This document shows positions 1 to 8,482 of a stretch of 34,671 bases of DNA, piece by piece. The position numbers and the translations under genes are program-made. The stretch comes from Flavobacteriales bacterium UBA7325 (GTDB taxonomy: Bacteria > Bacteroidota > Bacteroidia > Flavobacteriales_D > Crocinitomicaceae), in the NCBI GenBank assembly GCA_002471375.1, contig DKPV01000015.1, positions 1 through 34,671 of the forward strand, written 5' to 3'. A model generated the notes under the pieces. That model was not told where the DNA came from. It did not search any database and saw only the letters and a list, made by a program, of their open reading frames with translations. The first letter of the stretch is position 1. Each line of letters opens with the position of its first letter.

Positions 1-10
1 AAACAATTTA

Positions 11-18
11 TACTTTTA
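11..18 (+). promoter_or_regulatory. Possible -7 promoter box of the DPP IV gene
   Basis: TACTTTTA at this position matches the Bacteroidota -7 consensus TAnnTTTG except for the last base. It lies 25 nt before the ATG at 44. The -33 region would be outside the window, so this is only a suggestion. Confidence 0.35.
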
Positions 19-43
19 CAGAACAACATTTAATAATACGTTA

Positions 44-2206
44 ATGATAAAATCAAACATTGTTCTTCTCTTCATTTTACTCTTTGCTGGATCCGTTCAC
101 GCACAAGAACTGTCTGTCGAAAAAATCTGGAAGAAATACGAGTTTTTCGGTGCATCAATAAATGGGTTCAGATCCATGAAAGATGGGAATTACTACTCGA
201 AAATCACACAATCTCCTACAGGAGTGAAAGTGACAAAACACCTATTCACGGACTCGGAAGGTGATGGAAGCGTCATGATCCCTTCAAAAGTGTTAAAAGG
301 TTTAGACATTGACGATTATGAATTTAATGCGGATGAGACAAAAGCATTACTAATGACTAAGTCAACTCAAATTTATCGTCGAAGCTTTTCTGCTGTTTAC
401 TTTTTATATGACCTTGATTCGAAAAAATTACAACCCTTAGACGAAAAGCGTGAACCACAAACGCTAGCCGAATATTCTCCCGATGGGAAGAAAGTGAGCT
501 ATATCTTTGAAAATAATCTATTTGTCAAGGAAATTGAGACCGGAAATGTCACCCAACTAACGCAGGATGGAGCTAGAAATAGCATTATCAATGGAACAAC
601 TGACTGGGTTTATGAGGAAGAATTTGGAATCACAAAAGGTTACGGATGGTCACCTGACAGCAAGTGCATTGCCTACCTTCGATTCGATGAGTCTGAGGTC
701 AAAGAGTTTAACTTAACATATTATTACGACTTATACCCAGATCTATACACTTTTAAATACCCTAAAGCCGGTGAGGACAATTCAAAAGTAACGGCTCATT
801 TAGTACATGTATCTGATGCCGTTTCAAAAGAAATTGATCTTGGTGATTATGAGTACATACCCCGTCTAAAATGGTCTTCAGAGTCGAACTACTTAGTACT
901 ACAGACATTGAACAGACATCAAAACCACCTTAAGTATCACCTCGTTGATCTCACTGAAAAAGAGATGAAAGTCGCGCAGTTCTACGAAGAAAGTGGAGAA
1001 CAATATGTTGAGATTGATAACAATCTGCTCATCCTAAACGATGGAAAAACAATTCTCAGAACAAGTGAGGCAGATGGTTATAATCATATTTACAAGCTTA
1101 GGTTTGATGGGAAATCAACACAGATCACTACTGGGAAGTGGGATGTTATTGAATTCCTTGGTTATGACGAAAAGAAAAAAATGATCTACTACACTTCAGC
1201 TGAGAGCGGTGCTATCTATCAGTCAATCTACAAAATTGGAATGACAGGTAAAAACAAGCAGATTCTGAGCGAAGCTAAGGGACATCACAGCGCAGAGTTT
1301 TCTAACGGAATGAAATACTTCATTAAAACAAGTTCTGATGCAAATACACCACCTACCTTCTCCCTCTGTGATAATTCAGGGAAAGAGATCAGCGTTTTGG
1401 AAAATAATTTTCGTCTTAAGGATGAACTGAAAGATTACAATCTTACAAAGAAAACGTTCGTCACTTTTAAGGGACATTCTCAAGAATTGAATGGCTACAT
1501 GATGAAGCCTCTAGACTTTGATCCAACGAAAAAGTATCCAGTTTATATACATATTTATGGCGGACCAGGTCATAATACCGTTTCGGATAGCTGGGGAGGT
1601 ATGGACTATATGTATGAACAACTTCTTGTACAAAACGGATATATTGTTGTGTCTGTTGATCCTCGAGGAACAATGTACAGAGGAGCCGAGTTTAAGAAGT
1701 CTACCTACCTCGAACTTGGTAAGTTGGAGACACAAGATTTCATCGCGACTGCAAAAGAATTACAAACCTACGATTACGTAGATGCTTCAAGAATTGGAAT
1801 CATGGGATGGAGCTATGGAGGCTTCATGACCTCTCTCGCAATGACGAAGGGCGCCGACTATTTCAAGATGGGAATTGCTGTTGCACCAGTTACGAACTGG
1901 AGATATTATGACAATATTTATACTGAACGATTCATGCGTACACCTGTCGAAAATGAAGATGGGTACGACCAAAATTCGCCTATCAATTTTGTTGATCAAC
2001 TCAGAGGGAAATATTTATTGATTCATGGTTCAGGTGATGACAATGTTCATTACCAGAACACGATGGAAATGGTAAATTCTCTTGTTGCCGCGAACAAAGA
2101 TTTTGATCTATTCATCTATCCGAACAAGACCCATGGCATTTATGGAGGGAATACCCGTAACCACCTGTTTAATATGATGTTCAAGTACACTCTTAAAAAC
2201 CTATAA
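44..2206 (+). CDS. Exported dipeptidyl peptidase IV (family S9B prolyl peptidase)
   Basis: Serine exopeptidase that removes X-Pro or X-Ala dipeptides from peptide N-termini, probably in the periplasm or at the cell surface. The 720-residue protein starts with a signal peptide (about residues 1-20, ending VHA-Q). Residues about 90-430 form the DPPIV N-terminal beta-propeller, with the DWVYEEE motif (Glu 191-193) that in this family holds the substrate's free N-terminus. The alpha/beta-hydrolase domain follows: nucleophile Ser590 in GWSYGGF, Asp665/666 in HGSGDDNVH, and His697 in KTHGIYGG complete the triad. Length is normal for the family. It stands alone and ends 110 bases before citrate synthase, which has its own promoter. 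The likely role is scavenging of peptides, a typical habit of marine Bacteroidota. Family assignment is firm; exact substrate range is inference. Confidence 0.95.
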   Translation: MIKSNIVLLFILLFAGSVHAQELSVEKIWKKYEFFGASINGFRSMKDGNYYSKITQSPTGVKVTKHLFTDSEGDGSVMIPSKVLKGLDIDDYEFNADETKALLMTKSTQIYRRSFSAVYFLYDLDSKKLQPLDEKREPQTLAEYSPDGKKVSYIFENNLFVKEIETGNVTQLTQDGARNSIINGTTDWVYEEEFGITKGYGWSPDSKCIAYLRFDESEVKEFNLTYYYDLYPDLYTFKYPKAGEDNSKVTAHLVHVSDAVSKEIDLGDYEYIPRLKWSSESNYLVLQTLNRHQNHLKYHLVDLTEKEMKVAQFYEESGEQYVEIDNNLLILNDGKTILRTSEADGYNHIYKLRFDGKSTQITTGKWDVIEFLGYDEKKKMIYYTSAESGAIYQSIYKIGMTGKNKQILSEAKGHHSAEFSNGMKYFIKTSSDANTPPTFSLCDNSGKEISVLENNFRLKDELKDYNLTKKTFVTFKGHSQELNGYMMKPLDFDPTKKYPVYIHIYGGPGHNTVSDSWGGMDYMYEQLLVQNGYIVVSVDPRGTMYRGAEFKKSTYLELGKLETQDFIATAKELQTYDYVDASRIGIMGWSYGGFMTSLAMTKGADYFKMGIAVAPVTNWRYYDNIYTERFMRTPVENEDGYDQNSPINFVDQLRGKYLLIHGSGDDNVHYQNTMEMVNSLVAANKDFDLFIYPNKTHGIYGGNTRNHLFNMMFKYTLKNL

Positions 2207-2237
2207 ACAGTACCCGCATAAATAATGCCAAAACCGC

Positions 2238-2268
2238 TTGACAGATCGAAAAGAAACTGTTACTTTAG
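2238..2268 (+). promoter_or_regulatory. Citrate synthase promoter (Bacteroidota type)
   Basis: A TTG at 2238-2240 is followed after exactly 20 nt by TACTTTAG at 2261-2268, matching the Bacteroidota -33/-7 arrangement (TTTG, about 20 nt, TAnnTTTG) with one mismatch in the -7 box. Transcription would start near 2273, about 45 nt before the gltA ATG. Confidence 0.6.
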
Positions 2269-2272
2269 GCGA

Positions 2273-2287
2273 CCGATAAAATATCGG
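2273..2287 (+). promoter_or_regulatory. Small hairpin at the 5' end of the citrate synthase mRNA
   Basis: CCGATA / AAA / TATCGG forms a perfect 6-bp stem with a 3-nt loop. It begins almost exactly at the predicted transcription start, so it would cap the 5' end of the message. A role in mRNA stability is inference; the hairpin itself is visible. Confidence 0.4.
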
Positions 2288-2316
2288 GACTACATTTAAA
2301 TCATCGAGAATAAGAA

Positions 2317-3603
2317 ATGAGTGAAATTGCGAAAATAGAGTTAGGTGGTAATTCATACGAACTACCAATCGTAGAAGGAACAGAACAAGAAAAAGGTATT
2401 GACATCAGTAAGCTGAGAGGTGGAACAGGTGGATATATCACATTAGATCCAGGATTTAAGAATACTGGAAGTACAAAAAGTGCTATCACGTTTTTAGATG
2501 GTGAAAAAGGAATTCTACGTTACCGGGGGTACCCTATTGAGCAATTAGCTGATAAAGCTTCTTTTTTAGAAGTTGCTTATTTGTTGATTTACAATGAACT
2601 TCCAACACAGGAAGAGCTTGATACGTTTAAGAACAGTATTACAAGTCACACGTTGGTTCATGAAGACATGAAACAATTCTTTGAAGCTTACCCTGCAAAA
2701 GCACATCCAATGGGTGTGCTTGCGTCCATGGTTTGTTCACTTTCTACTTTCTATCCAGAATCTTTGGATCCGAATAGAGATCAAGAAGCAAGAAATTTGA
2801 CAATTCACCGTTTGATTGCGAAGCTTCCTACGTTGGCAGCTTGGTCATATAAGAATGCTATGCGTCATCCATTTATGTATCCAAAAAATGATTTGGATTA
2901 TGGAGCGAATTTCCTTCATATGATGTATGCAATGCCGACTGAGGATTACGAACCAGACCCGGTAATTGTAAACGCACTAAATACGCTTTTAATTCTTCAT
3001 GCAGATCACGAACAAAACTGTTCAGCTTCAACTGTAAGAATTGTTGGTTCTTCACATGCGAACCTATACGCTTCAATTTCTGCGGGAATTTCTGCGCTTT
3101 GGGGACCACTTCATGGTGGAGCGAATCAAGCTGTAATTGAGATGTTGGAGCAAATCGCTGAAGACGGAGACGTAGATAAGTGGGTAGCGAAAGCAAAAGA
3201 CAAGAATGATCCTTTTAGATTAATGGGCTTTGGACACAGAGTATATAAGAACTTTGATCCACGTGCACGCATTATCAAGAAAGCATGTGACGATGTACTA
3301 GCAAAATTAGGAATTGATGATCCGATGCTTGATATCGCTAAAAAATTAGAGCAAATTGCTTTGGAAGATGAATACTTCAAAGCACGTAACTTATATCCAA
3401 ATGTTGATTTCTATTCTGGAATCATTTACAAAGCAATTGGTATTCCAACAGAAATGTTCACAGTGATGTTTGCACTTGGACGTTTACCTGGATGGATCGC
3501 ACAATGGCAAGAGATGATTGATAACAAAGAACCAATTGGTCGTCCACGTCAAATTTATACTGGAGAAACAGAAAGAGATTACGTAAACATTGCGAATCGC
3601 TAA
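2317..3603 (+). CDS. gltA: Citrate synthase
   Basis: Condenses acetyl-CoA with oxaloacetate to citrate, the entry step of the TCA cycle, in the cytosol. The 428-residue length fits the type II (Gram-negative hexameric) citrate synthases. The catalytic residues are visible: His266 in GPLHGGAN, His307 in GFGHRVYKN and Asp364 in PNVDFYSG. The N-terminal 50 residues hold the small beta domain that distinguishes the longer bacterial enzymes. The ATG at 2317 is preceded by a 45-nt leader with a hairpin and a good Bacteroidota promoter at 2238-2268. A strong terminator closes the gene 17 nt after the stop, so it is monocistronic. Identification is essentially certain. Confidence 0.97.
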   Translation: MSEIAKIELGGNSYELPIVEGTEQEKGIDISKLRGGTGGYITLDPGFKNTGSTKSAITFLDGEKGILRYRGYPIEQLADKASFLEVAYLLIYNELPTQEELDTFKNSITSHTLVHEDMKQFFEAYPAKAHPMGVLASMVCSLSTFYPESLDPNRDQEARNLTIHRLIAKLPTLAAWSYKNAMRHPFMYPKNDLDYGANFLHMMYAMPTEDYEPDPVIVNALNTLLILHADHEQNCSASTVRIVGSSHANLYASISAGISALWGPLHGGANQAVIEMLEQIAEDGDVDKWVAKAKDKNDPFRLMGFGHRVYKNFDPRARIIKKACDDVLAKLGIDDPMLDIAKKLEQIALEDEYFKARNLYPNVDFYSGIIYKAIGIPTEMFTVMFALGRLPGWIAQWQEMIDNKEPIGRPRQIYTGETERDYVNIANR

Positions 3604-3619
3604 GAAACAAATAGATACT

Positions 3620-3654
3620 AAAAAGCCTCCTAGAAAAATCTAGGAGGCTTTTTT
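3620..3654. terminator. Bidirectional intrinsic terminator
   Basis: A perfect 15-bp inverted repeat (3620-3634 and 3639-3653) with a 4-A loop contains the GC-rich core GCCTCCTAG. T6 follows on the + strand, and T5 follows on the - strand after the other arm. It lies between the convergent gltA (+) and the THUMP methyltransferase gene (-) and can stop both. Confidence 0.92.
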
Positions 3655-3674
3655 ATTTCTAAATATATCGTCGG

Positions 3675-4871
3675 CTATGAATCTTTATTTTCGGTCGACT
3701 CAACTTCTTTATCTCCAGTTTGAAACTTCGCTCGTTTAGAACCTTCGTATACAGAAAACTTTCTGAAACTACACTCGAGGTCACCGTTGTATACCTTCAC
3801 CTTCTTATCCGGGCGAAGCCCAAGAAATTTCAAAGCAGTCAAGTTTGAAGATAGCACCCAACAATCATATCCTTTCATCGTTGTTTTCATCCAATCTCCA
3901 AGCTTCTCGTACATTTCTTCGATTTCTTCTCCCATTCTTTCTCCATAAGGAGGATTTGACACCATTACCCCATTACCTTCTGGTTTTTCGGTCTCTTCAA
4001 ATGAGTTCACACTGGTTTCAACGAACCGTCCGAAAGGAAGACCTCTTAAGTTTCTTCTCGTTTTAGTTACCATCTCAGCGCTAATATCTGACCCAACAAT
4101 CTTACAAGGCAATCCTGTGATTCGCTTTGGTGCAGCAGACTGTATCTCTTCCCACATTTCCGCGTTGTAATTTTGGAAATTTTTGAATGCAAAATGCTGT
4201 CTGTCTATCATTGGAGGAATTCCAGCAGCCATCATACCTGCTTCAATCAACAATGTCCCCGAACCACAAAACGGATCTACGAATGTCGACTTCATGTCCC
4301 ATCCACTCATTCGAATTAACCCAGCGGCAACAACCTCATTCAAAGGAGCAAGACCTGCTGTTTCTCTATATCCTCGCTGAAAGAGTGGTAACCCACTAGA
4401 ATTAAGAGAAATTGTTACTTCCTTATTATTTATGTAAACATCAAATACAACCTGTGGAGATTTAACATTCACATCAGGTCGATCATTAAACTCGTCTCTA
4501 AAGCGATCAACAACAGCATCTTTTACCAATAGGAATGGATATTGAGAATGTCTAAACATATCAGAGAAAATTGCACCTTTAATTGCAAATGTCTTGTCAA
4601 TACTGAAGTATTTAGTCCAATCAATCTTGCGACACTTATTATAAAGGTCGTCTTCATCTCTAATCTTGAATTTGTTAACTTCAACTAACACTGTAATTGC
4701 ACAGCGAATATTCAGGTTCAAAAAATAGACATCCTTCCAAGTACCTTTGATTCGAACAGCTCGATTAAGGATTTCGGGATTTTCATATCCGAACTCAACT
4801 AGCTCGTCCGACAGCACTTGCTCGAATCCATAAAATGTCTTGAGCGTTATATTAATTTCCTTCTGATCCAC
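3675..4871 (-). CDS. THUMP-domain class I RNA methyltransferase (RlmL/RlmK N-terminal-type, 23S rRNA guanine-N2)
   Basis: S-adenosylmethionine-dependent enzyme that probably makes m2G in 23S rRNA. From the GTG chosen here the protein has 398 residues. The start region matches the family's usual opening (a beta strand, then FGFEQVLSDEL). A THUMP RNA-binding domain spans about residues 45-155, followed by a Rossmann methyltransferase with DPFCGSGT (199-206), GSDI (260-263) and the catalytic NPPYG motif (306-310) typical of N-directed base methylation. The reading frame remains open upstream to a TTG at 4934, but that start would overlap the divergent patatin gene and add residues unlike the family, so GTG at 4871 is preferred. 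It lacks the second, RlmK-type domain of the E. coli fusion. Family is sure; the precise rRNA position is inference. Confidence 0.9.
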   Translation of the reverse strand: MDQKEINITLKTFYGFEQVLSDELVEFGYENPEILNRAVRIKGTWKDVYFLNLNIRCAITVLVEVNKFKIRDEDDLYNKCRKIDWTKYFSIDKTFAIKGAIFSDMFRHSQYPFLLVKDAVVDRFRDEFNDRPDVNVKSPQVVFDVYINNKEVTISLNSSGLPLFQRGYRETAGLAPLNEVVAAGLIRMSGWDMKSTFVDPFCGSGTLLIEAGMMAAGIPPMIDRQHFAFKNFQNYNAEMWEEIQSAAPKRITGLPCKIVGSDISAEMVTKTRRNLRGLPFGRFVETSVNSFEETEKPEGNGVMVSNPPYGERMGEEIEEMYEKLGDWMKTTMKGYDCWVLSSNLTALKFLGLRPDKKVKVYNGDLECSFRKFSVYEGSKRAKFQTGDKEVESTENKDS

Positions 4872-4901
4872 AATTTCCTTTTTTAACGTTGAGATAACTC
4901 T

Positions 4902-4919
4902 TACTTTTGTACAAAAGAA
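4902..4919. promoter_or_regulatory. Divergent promoter region with palindrome CTTTTGTACAAAAG
   Basis: TACTTTTG at 4902-4909 is a perfect -7 box for the patatin gene, 15 nt before its TTG start. The perfect 14-bp palindrome at 4904-4917 places a near-match box, TTCTTTTG, on the opposite strand at 4919-4912, 40 nt before the methyltransferase GTG. The two promoters would therefore share bases and could not be opened at the same time. No clear -33 element was found at the usual distance for either. Confidence 0.5.
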
Positions 4920-4924
4920 CGCAT

Positions 4925-7213
4925 TTGAAGACAAACCATCTATATCTACTGCTTTTTTGTTTGCTATTTACTTTACCTAGCTTCGGTCAAGAGCAACGAA
5001 TTGGTGTGGTTTTAAGTGGAGGTGGTGCAACCGGACTTTGCCATATAGGTGTATTAAAAGCACTCGAGGAGAACGAAATCCCTGTAGACTATATCACGGG
5101 AACATCCGCAGGAGCATTGGTTGCGAGTATGTACGCAACGGGATTCAGTCCAGAACAAATTGAAGCATATGTTCTTAGTGAGGAGTTTCAATTAATGACC
5201 ACTGGAAAAGTAAGACCGGATCAACATTTCTTGCTCCATGAAGAAGAGCCAAATGGATCAATGATCAGTTTTTCTTTTTCGAAGGATAGTATTCTACGTA
5301 AATCACTCCCCACCAATTTCAACTCCTCCTCTTACCTCGATTTTGAAATGCTCAAAAATATCGGAATTGTTGGCGCATCAAGGAACTACGACTTCGACAG
5401 TCTATTCATCCCATTCAGATGTGTTGCTTCCGACATAGAAAGCAAGAAGAGTATTGTATTTAAAGATGGTCATTTAAATGCCGCTGTTAGAGCATCCATG
5501 ACCTTTCCATTCTTCATTAAGCCGATTCGTGTTAATGGGATACTTCTGTTCGACGGAGGGCTCTACAACAACTTCCCTACTGACGTTATGTATGAGGATT
5601 TCAATCCTGACTTTATCATCGGAAGTAATGTGTCGTACAACGCAGCACCTCCAGAAGAAAACAGCTTAATAAGTCAGTTGACAAATATGCTCGTCTCCCC
5701 TACCGACTTCACTTTACCCTGTGAGGAAGGTATATTAATTGAGCCAGATACAGACGTTGCAACATTTAGTTTTTCTAATGTAGAACAAGCAATACAAGAC
5801 GGATACCGTTCTACGATTGCAAACATGGATTCAATCAAAGCGCAAATTAGTCGGAGGGTGTCACATCAAGAGCTTACCCAACGAAGAATTGAATTTCGAA
5901 AATTAATCAAGCCAATAAACGTTACTTCGATTTCTTCGACAACAGATGACAAAGAGCTTCGCCATACGCGATTGTCCCTGATCAAGTCAAAGAAGTCAGA
6001 ATCGCTTAGCATAGATAAATTAGAGAAACGCTATTTTCGATTGTACGCGACACCGCAGGTAGATTTCATATATCCTGTTATCGAAAACAAAGCTGATGGT
6101 ACGCACAACCTTGCCATCAAGGTTAGAAAGTCTAACGAATTCAAGCTTGACGTAGGTGGCCATATCTCTTCACGACCAGTTAACACCGGGTATCTAGGCC
6201 TGACCTACCAAACAATCGGTAATCTCATCACGAAGACACACATCGAATCGTACTTCGGGAAATTTTACGGATCAGCCAAAGCGGATTTTACGATTGAGTT
6301 CCCTGCGGTCTACCCTATTTCACTGCAATCTTATTTCCTTTTGAATAGATGGGATTACTTCAGAAGTTTTGCAACATTTTTTGAAGATGTACATCCTTCT
6401 TTTCTCGTACAAAATGAAATGTATGGAGGCTTGAAAGTGAGTCTCCCCTTTGGAAACACGATCAAGAGTAGCTTGGATGCACGACTTTTCGGATTAGAGG
6501 ATAGCTATTATCAAACTGAGAATTTTCTAAGCACCGATACTGCTGATGTTACAAGATTCGAGGGTTTTTCTGGGAGCTGGAGCTTTCTACAAAATTCACT
6601 TAACCGAAAACAATTTGCTACGAATGGACATTTCGTGGAATTCAAAGCTCGCTATGTATATGGAGAAGAACTTAGTATTCCAGGAACAACTTCATTTCAA
6701 AATTTTGATGTTCGAAGAAATCATTCATGGATTAACCTTGGGTTAACGTATCAATCTTTTGTGGTCAATAAAGGTTTCTTTCATCTCGGTCTTCATGGAC
6801 AAGCTGTCTTTAACAGTCAAAGCTTTTTTGCTAACTATACTGCAACTTTGTTGGCAATGAATGAATTTTCACTTGTTCCAGATGCGAAGACCTTTTTTCT
6901 TCCAGAATATAGAGCTCCGCAATTCGCTGCGGCAGGATTGAATGTAATTGCCACGCTAAGAAAAAATCTTGATTTAAGAGTTGATGCCTATTTCTTTCAA
7001 CCAATCCTTCGTGTCGTAAAAACGGACAATGGCTCACTCGTATTTTCAGATTATTTTGATGGCGAAACAGTTATGGGTTCTGCATCTATCGTCTATCACA
7101 CACTCATTGGTCCGCTGAGAGCATCCTTAAACTATTTCCCAAAACAATCCGATCCTTTCTCTTTTCAAATCTCCTTCGGATACGCACTCTTCAATGAGCG
7201 TGCAATTCGCTAG
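4925..7213 (+). CDS. Patatin-like phospholipase with C-terminal outer-membrane barrel (PlpD-like)
   Basis: Lipid acyl hydrolase predicted to be carried on an outer-membrane beta-barrel. The first ATG is far inside, so I chose TTG at 4925, which gives a classic signal peptide (MKTNHLYLLLFCLL to SFG-Q) and lies 15 nt after a perfect -7 box. An earlier in-frame TTG at 4907 lies inside that box. The patatin domain (about residues 25-300) has the oxyanion SGGGATG loop, nucleophile Ser61 in GTSAG, and the dyad Asp210 in DGGLYNN. A short POTRA-like linker follows (about 330-400), then a long beta-rich region of alternating aromatic residues ending in YALFNERAIR, consistent with a BamA/TamA-type 16-strand barrel. 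This order matches the PlpD (type Vd) autotransporter group, common in Bacteroidota. The barrel is inferred from pattern, not motif. Confidence 0.87.
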   Translation: MKTNHLYLLLFCLLFTLPSFGQEQRIGVVLSGGGATGLCHIGVLKALEENEIPVDYITGTSAGALVASMYATGFSPEQIEAYVLSEEFQLMTTGKVRPDQHFLLHEEEPNGSMISFSFSKDSILRKSLPTNFNSSSYLDFEMLKNIGIVGASRNYDFDSLFIPFRCVASDIESKKSIVFKDGHLNAAVRASMTFPFFIKPIRVNGILLFDGGLYNNFPTDVMYEDFNPDFIIGSNVSYNAAPPEENSLISQLTNMLVSPTDFTLPCEEGILIEPDTDVATFSFSNVEQAIQDGYRSTIANMDSIKAQISRRVSHQELTQRRIEFRKLIKPINVTSISSTTDDKELRHTRLSLIKSKKSESLSIDKLEKRYFRLYATPQVDFIYPVIENKADGTHNLAIKVRKSNEFKLDVGGHISSRPVNTGYLGLTYQTIGNLITKTHIESYFGKFYGSAKADFTIEFPAVYPISLQSYFLLNRWDYFRSFATFFEDVHPSFLVQNEMYGGLKVSLPFGNTIKSSLDARLFGLEDSYYQTENFLSTDTADVTRFEGFSGSWSFLQNSLNRKQFATNGHFVEFKARYVYGEELSIPGTTSFQNFDVRRNHSWINLGLTYQSFVVNKGFFHLGLHGQAVFNSQSFFANYTATLLAMNEFSLVPDAKTFFLPEYRAPQFAAAGLNVIATLRKNLDLRVDAYFFQPILRVVKTDNGSLVFSDYFDGETVMGSASIVYHTLIGPLRASLNYFPKQSDPFSFQISFGYALFNERAIR

Positions 7214-7244
7214 AAGTAATCACTACAGTCTGCCAACAGATTGG

Positions 7245-7252
7245 TATATTTG
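7245..7252 (+). promoter_or_regulatory. -7 promoter box of the VOC gene
   Basis: TATATTTG is a perfect TAnnTTTG box 17 nt upstream of the ATG at 7270. No TTG is present about 20 nt further upstream. Confidence 0.5.
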
Positions 7253-7269
7253 CGATCAAATTAATTGAA

Positions 7270-8337
7270 ATGGAAAAAATAATCTGTGGAATTCAACAAA
7301 TGGGCGTCGGTGTTCCCGATGTTCAAGAAATCTGGAAATGGTACCGCAAATTTTTCGGAGCGAATGTTCGTGTGTTCGAAGAGGCTGCGGAAGCTCCACT
7401 CATGATTGATTACACCGGAGACAAAGTTCAATCTAGAACTGCAACCCTTGCTCTAAGCATGGATGGTGGTGGTGGATTTGAAATCTGGCAGTACACATCT
7501 CGTAATACCGAGAAAGCTACATTCGATATCCAATTGGGTGATTATGGCCTATACTCGTGTCGAATTAAATCCCGTGATGTAAAGAAATCTTATGATTATT
7601 TTGTTTCAAATGGAGCTAAAGTCCTTGGGGACTTGAGCGAAGGTCCAGACGGGAAACCAACGTTTTTCGTTGAGGATCCAAATGGAAATATATTTCACAT
7701 TGTTGAAGGTTCGGGTTGGTTTAGAGACACAAAGCATCCATCACATTGTGGAGTTGTTGCAGGCTCTATGATAGGCGTTAGCGATATTGATAAATCAATC
7801 GCTCTGTATCGAGACGTTTTAGGTTATGAAACCGTTGAATATGACGTTACAGGAGAATTTGATGATTTAAAATCTCTACCTGCTGGCACGAAAAAAGTCC
7901 GACGTGTATTATTATCACATAAAGAGCTTCGCCAAGGGCCATTCGCAAAATTACTCGGACCAACAAAAATTGAACTTGTACAATCTTTGGAAAGAACAGA
8001 TTGCAAACGCATTTTCGAAAACCGTTATTGGGGAGACTGGGGATTCATCCATCTTTGTTTCGATGTCCAAGGAATGGACCAACTACAAAAGGAGTGTGAG
8101 GCTGCAGGCTATCCATTTACCGTGGACAGTTCGGATACTTTCGACATGGGAGAAGCCGGCGGTAGATTCTCTTACATTGAAGATCCCGATGGTGCTTTAA
8201 TTGAATTTGTTGAGACTCACAAAGTTCCAGTAATGAAAAAAATAGGCTGGTATATTCACCTCAAGAATCGTAAACCAGGCAAGCATTTGCCAACTTGGAT
8301 GCTACGCGCAATGGGGATGAACAAAGTGAAAGATTAA
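7270..8337 (+). CDS. Two-domain VOC (glyoxalase/dioxygenase superfamily) protein
   Basis: Cytosolic protein of 355 residues made of two vicinal-oxygen-chelate modules. Module 1 (about 5-145) contains VGVPDVQEIWKWYRKFFGA and ends with EDPNGNIFHIVEG. Module 2 (about 165-320) contains GVSDIDKSIALYRDVLGYE, a likely metal-ligand His in GFIHLCFDV, and ends EDPDGALIEFVET with a likely ligand Glu. Such tandem folds occur in lactoylglutathione lyases, extradiol and 4-hydroxyphenylpyruvate dioxygenases, but the C-terminus is not that of HPPD, so I do not name a reaction. The basic tail (about 325-355) is unusual for the fold. No pathway gene adjoins it, and it has its own -7 box. Superfamily is sure; the substrate is unknown. 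Confidence 0.82.
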   Translation: MEKIICGIQQMGVGVPDVQEIWKWYRKFFGANVRVFEEAAEAPLMIDYTGDKVQSRTATLALSMDGGGGFEIWQYTSRNTEKATFDIQLGDYGLYSCRIKSRDVKKSYDYFVSNGAKVLGDLSEGPDGKPTFFVEDPNGNIFHIVEGSGWFRDTKHPSHCGVVAGSMIGVSDIDKSIALYRDVLGYETVEYDVTGEFDDLKSLPAGTKKVRRVLLSHKELRQGPFAKLLGPTKIELVQSLERTDCKRIFENRYWGDWGFIHLCFDVQGMDQLQKECEAAGYPFTVDSSDTFDMGEAGGRFSYIEDPDGALIEFVETHKVPVMKKIGWYIHLKNRKPGKHLPTWMLRAMGMNKVKD

Positions 8338-8413
8338 ACGAAACCTCTTCTTAGCATGGAGGAATTGTCCTACGAAGATTTTAAAGTGTAGGATAAAACC
8401 ATTCATCTGTTAC

Positions 8414-8435
8414 CATCGTTGAGTATAAAACGATG
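8414..8435 (+). repeat. Inverted repeat between the VOC and lipoprotein genes
   Basis: CATCGTT at 8414-8420 pairs with AACGATG at 8429-8435 around an 8-nt loop. There is no T-run on either side, so it is not a standard terminator. It lies 20 nt upstream of the next -7 box and could be a regulator site or chance. A second weaker repeat, TCCTAC/GTAGGA (8368-8393), lies just before it. The rest of the 145-nt gap shows nothing. Confidence 0.3.
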
Positions 8436-8454
8436 ATAGAGCGATAGAAATTCC

Positions 8455-8462
8455 TATCTTTG
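8455..8462 (+). promoter_or_regulatory. -7 promoter box of the lipoprotein gene
   Basis: TATCTTTG, a perfect TAnnTTTG match, lies 20 nt upstream of the ATG at 8483. The only nearby TTG (8419-8421) is too far away to be a normal -33 element. Confidence 0.5.
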
Positions 8463-8482
8463 AGCAATACTCTAAACTAGCT

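Noticed and set aside
4907..4934. Apparent 28-bp overlap of two divergent genes
   Set aside because: The overlap only arises when the farthest upstream TTG codons are used. GTG 4871 and TTG 4925 fit the protein families and the promoter, leaving a 53-nt gap.
5951..7940. Repeated string AAAGAGCTTCGCCA at about 5951 and 7921
   Set aside because: Both encode a Lys-Glu-Leu-Arg run in unrelated proteins; one 14-base coincidence with no other shared flank.
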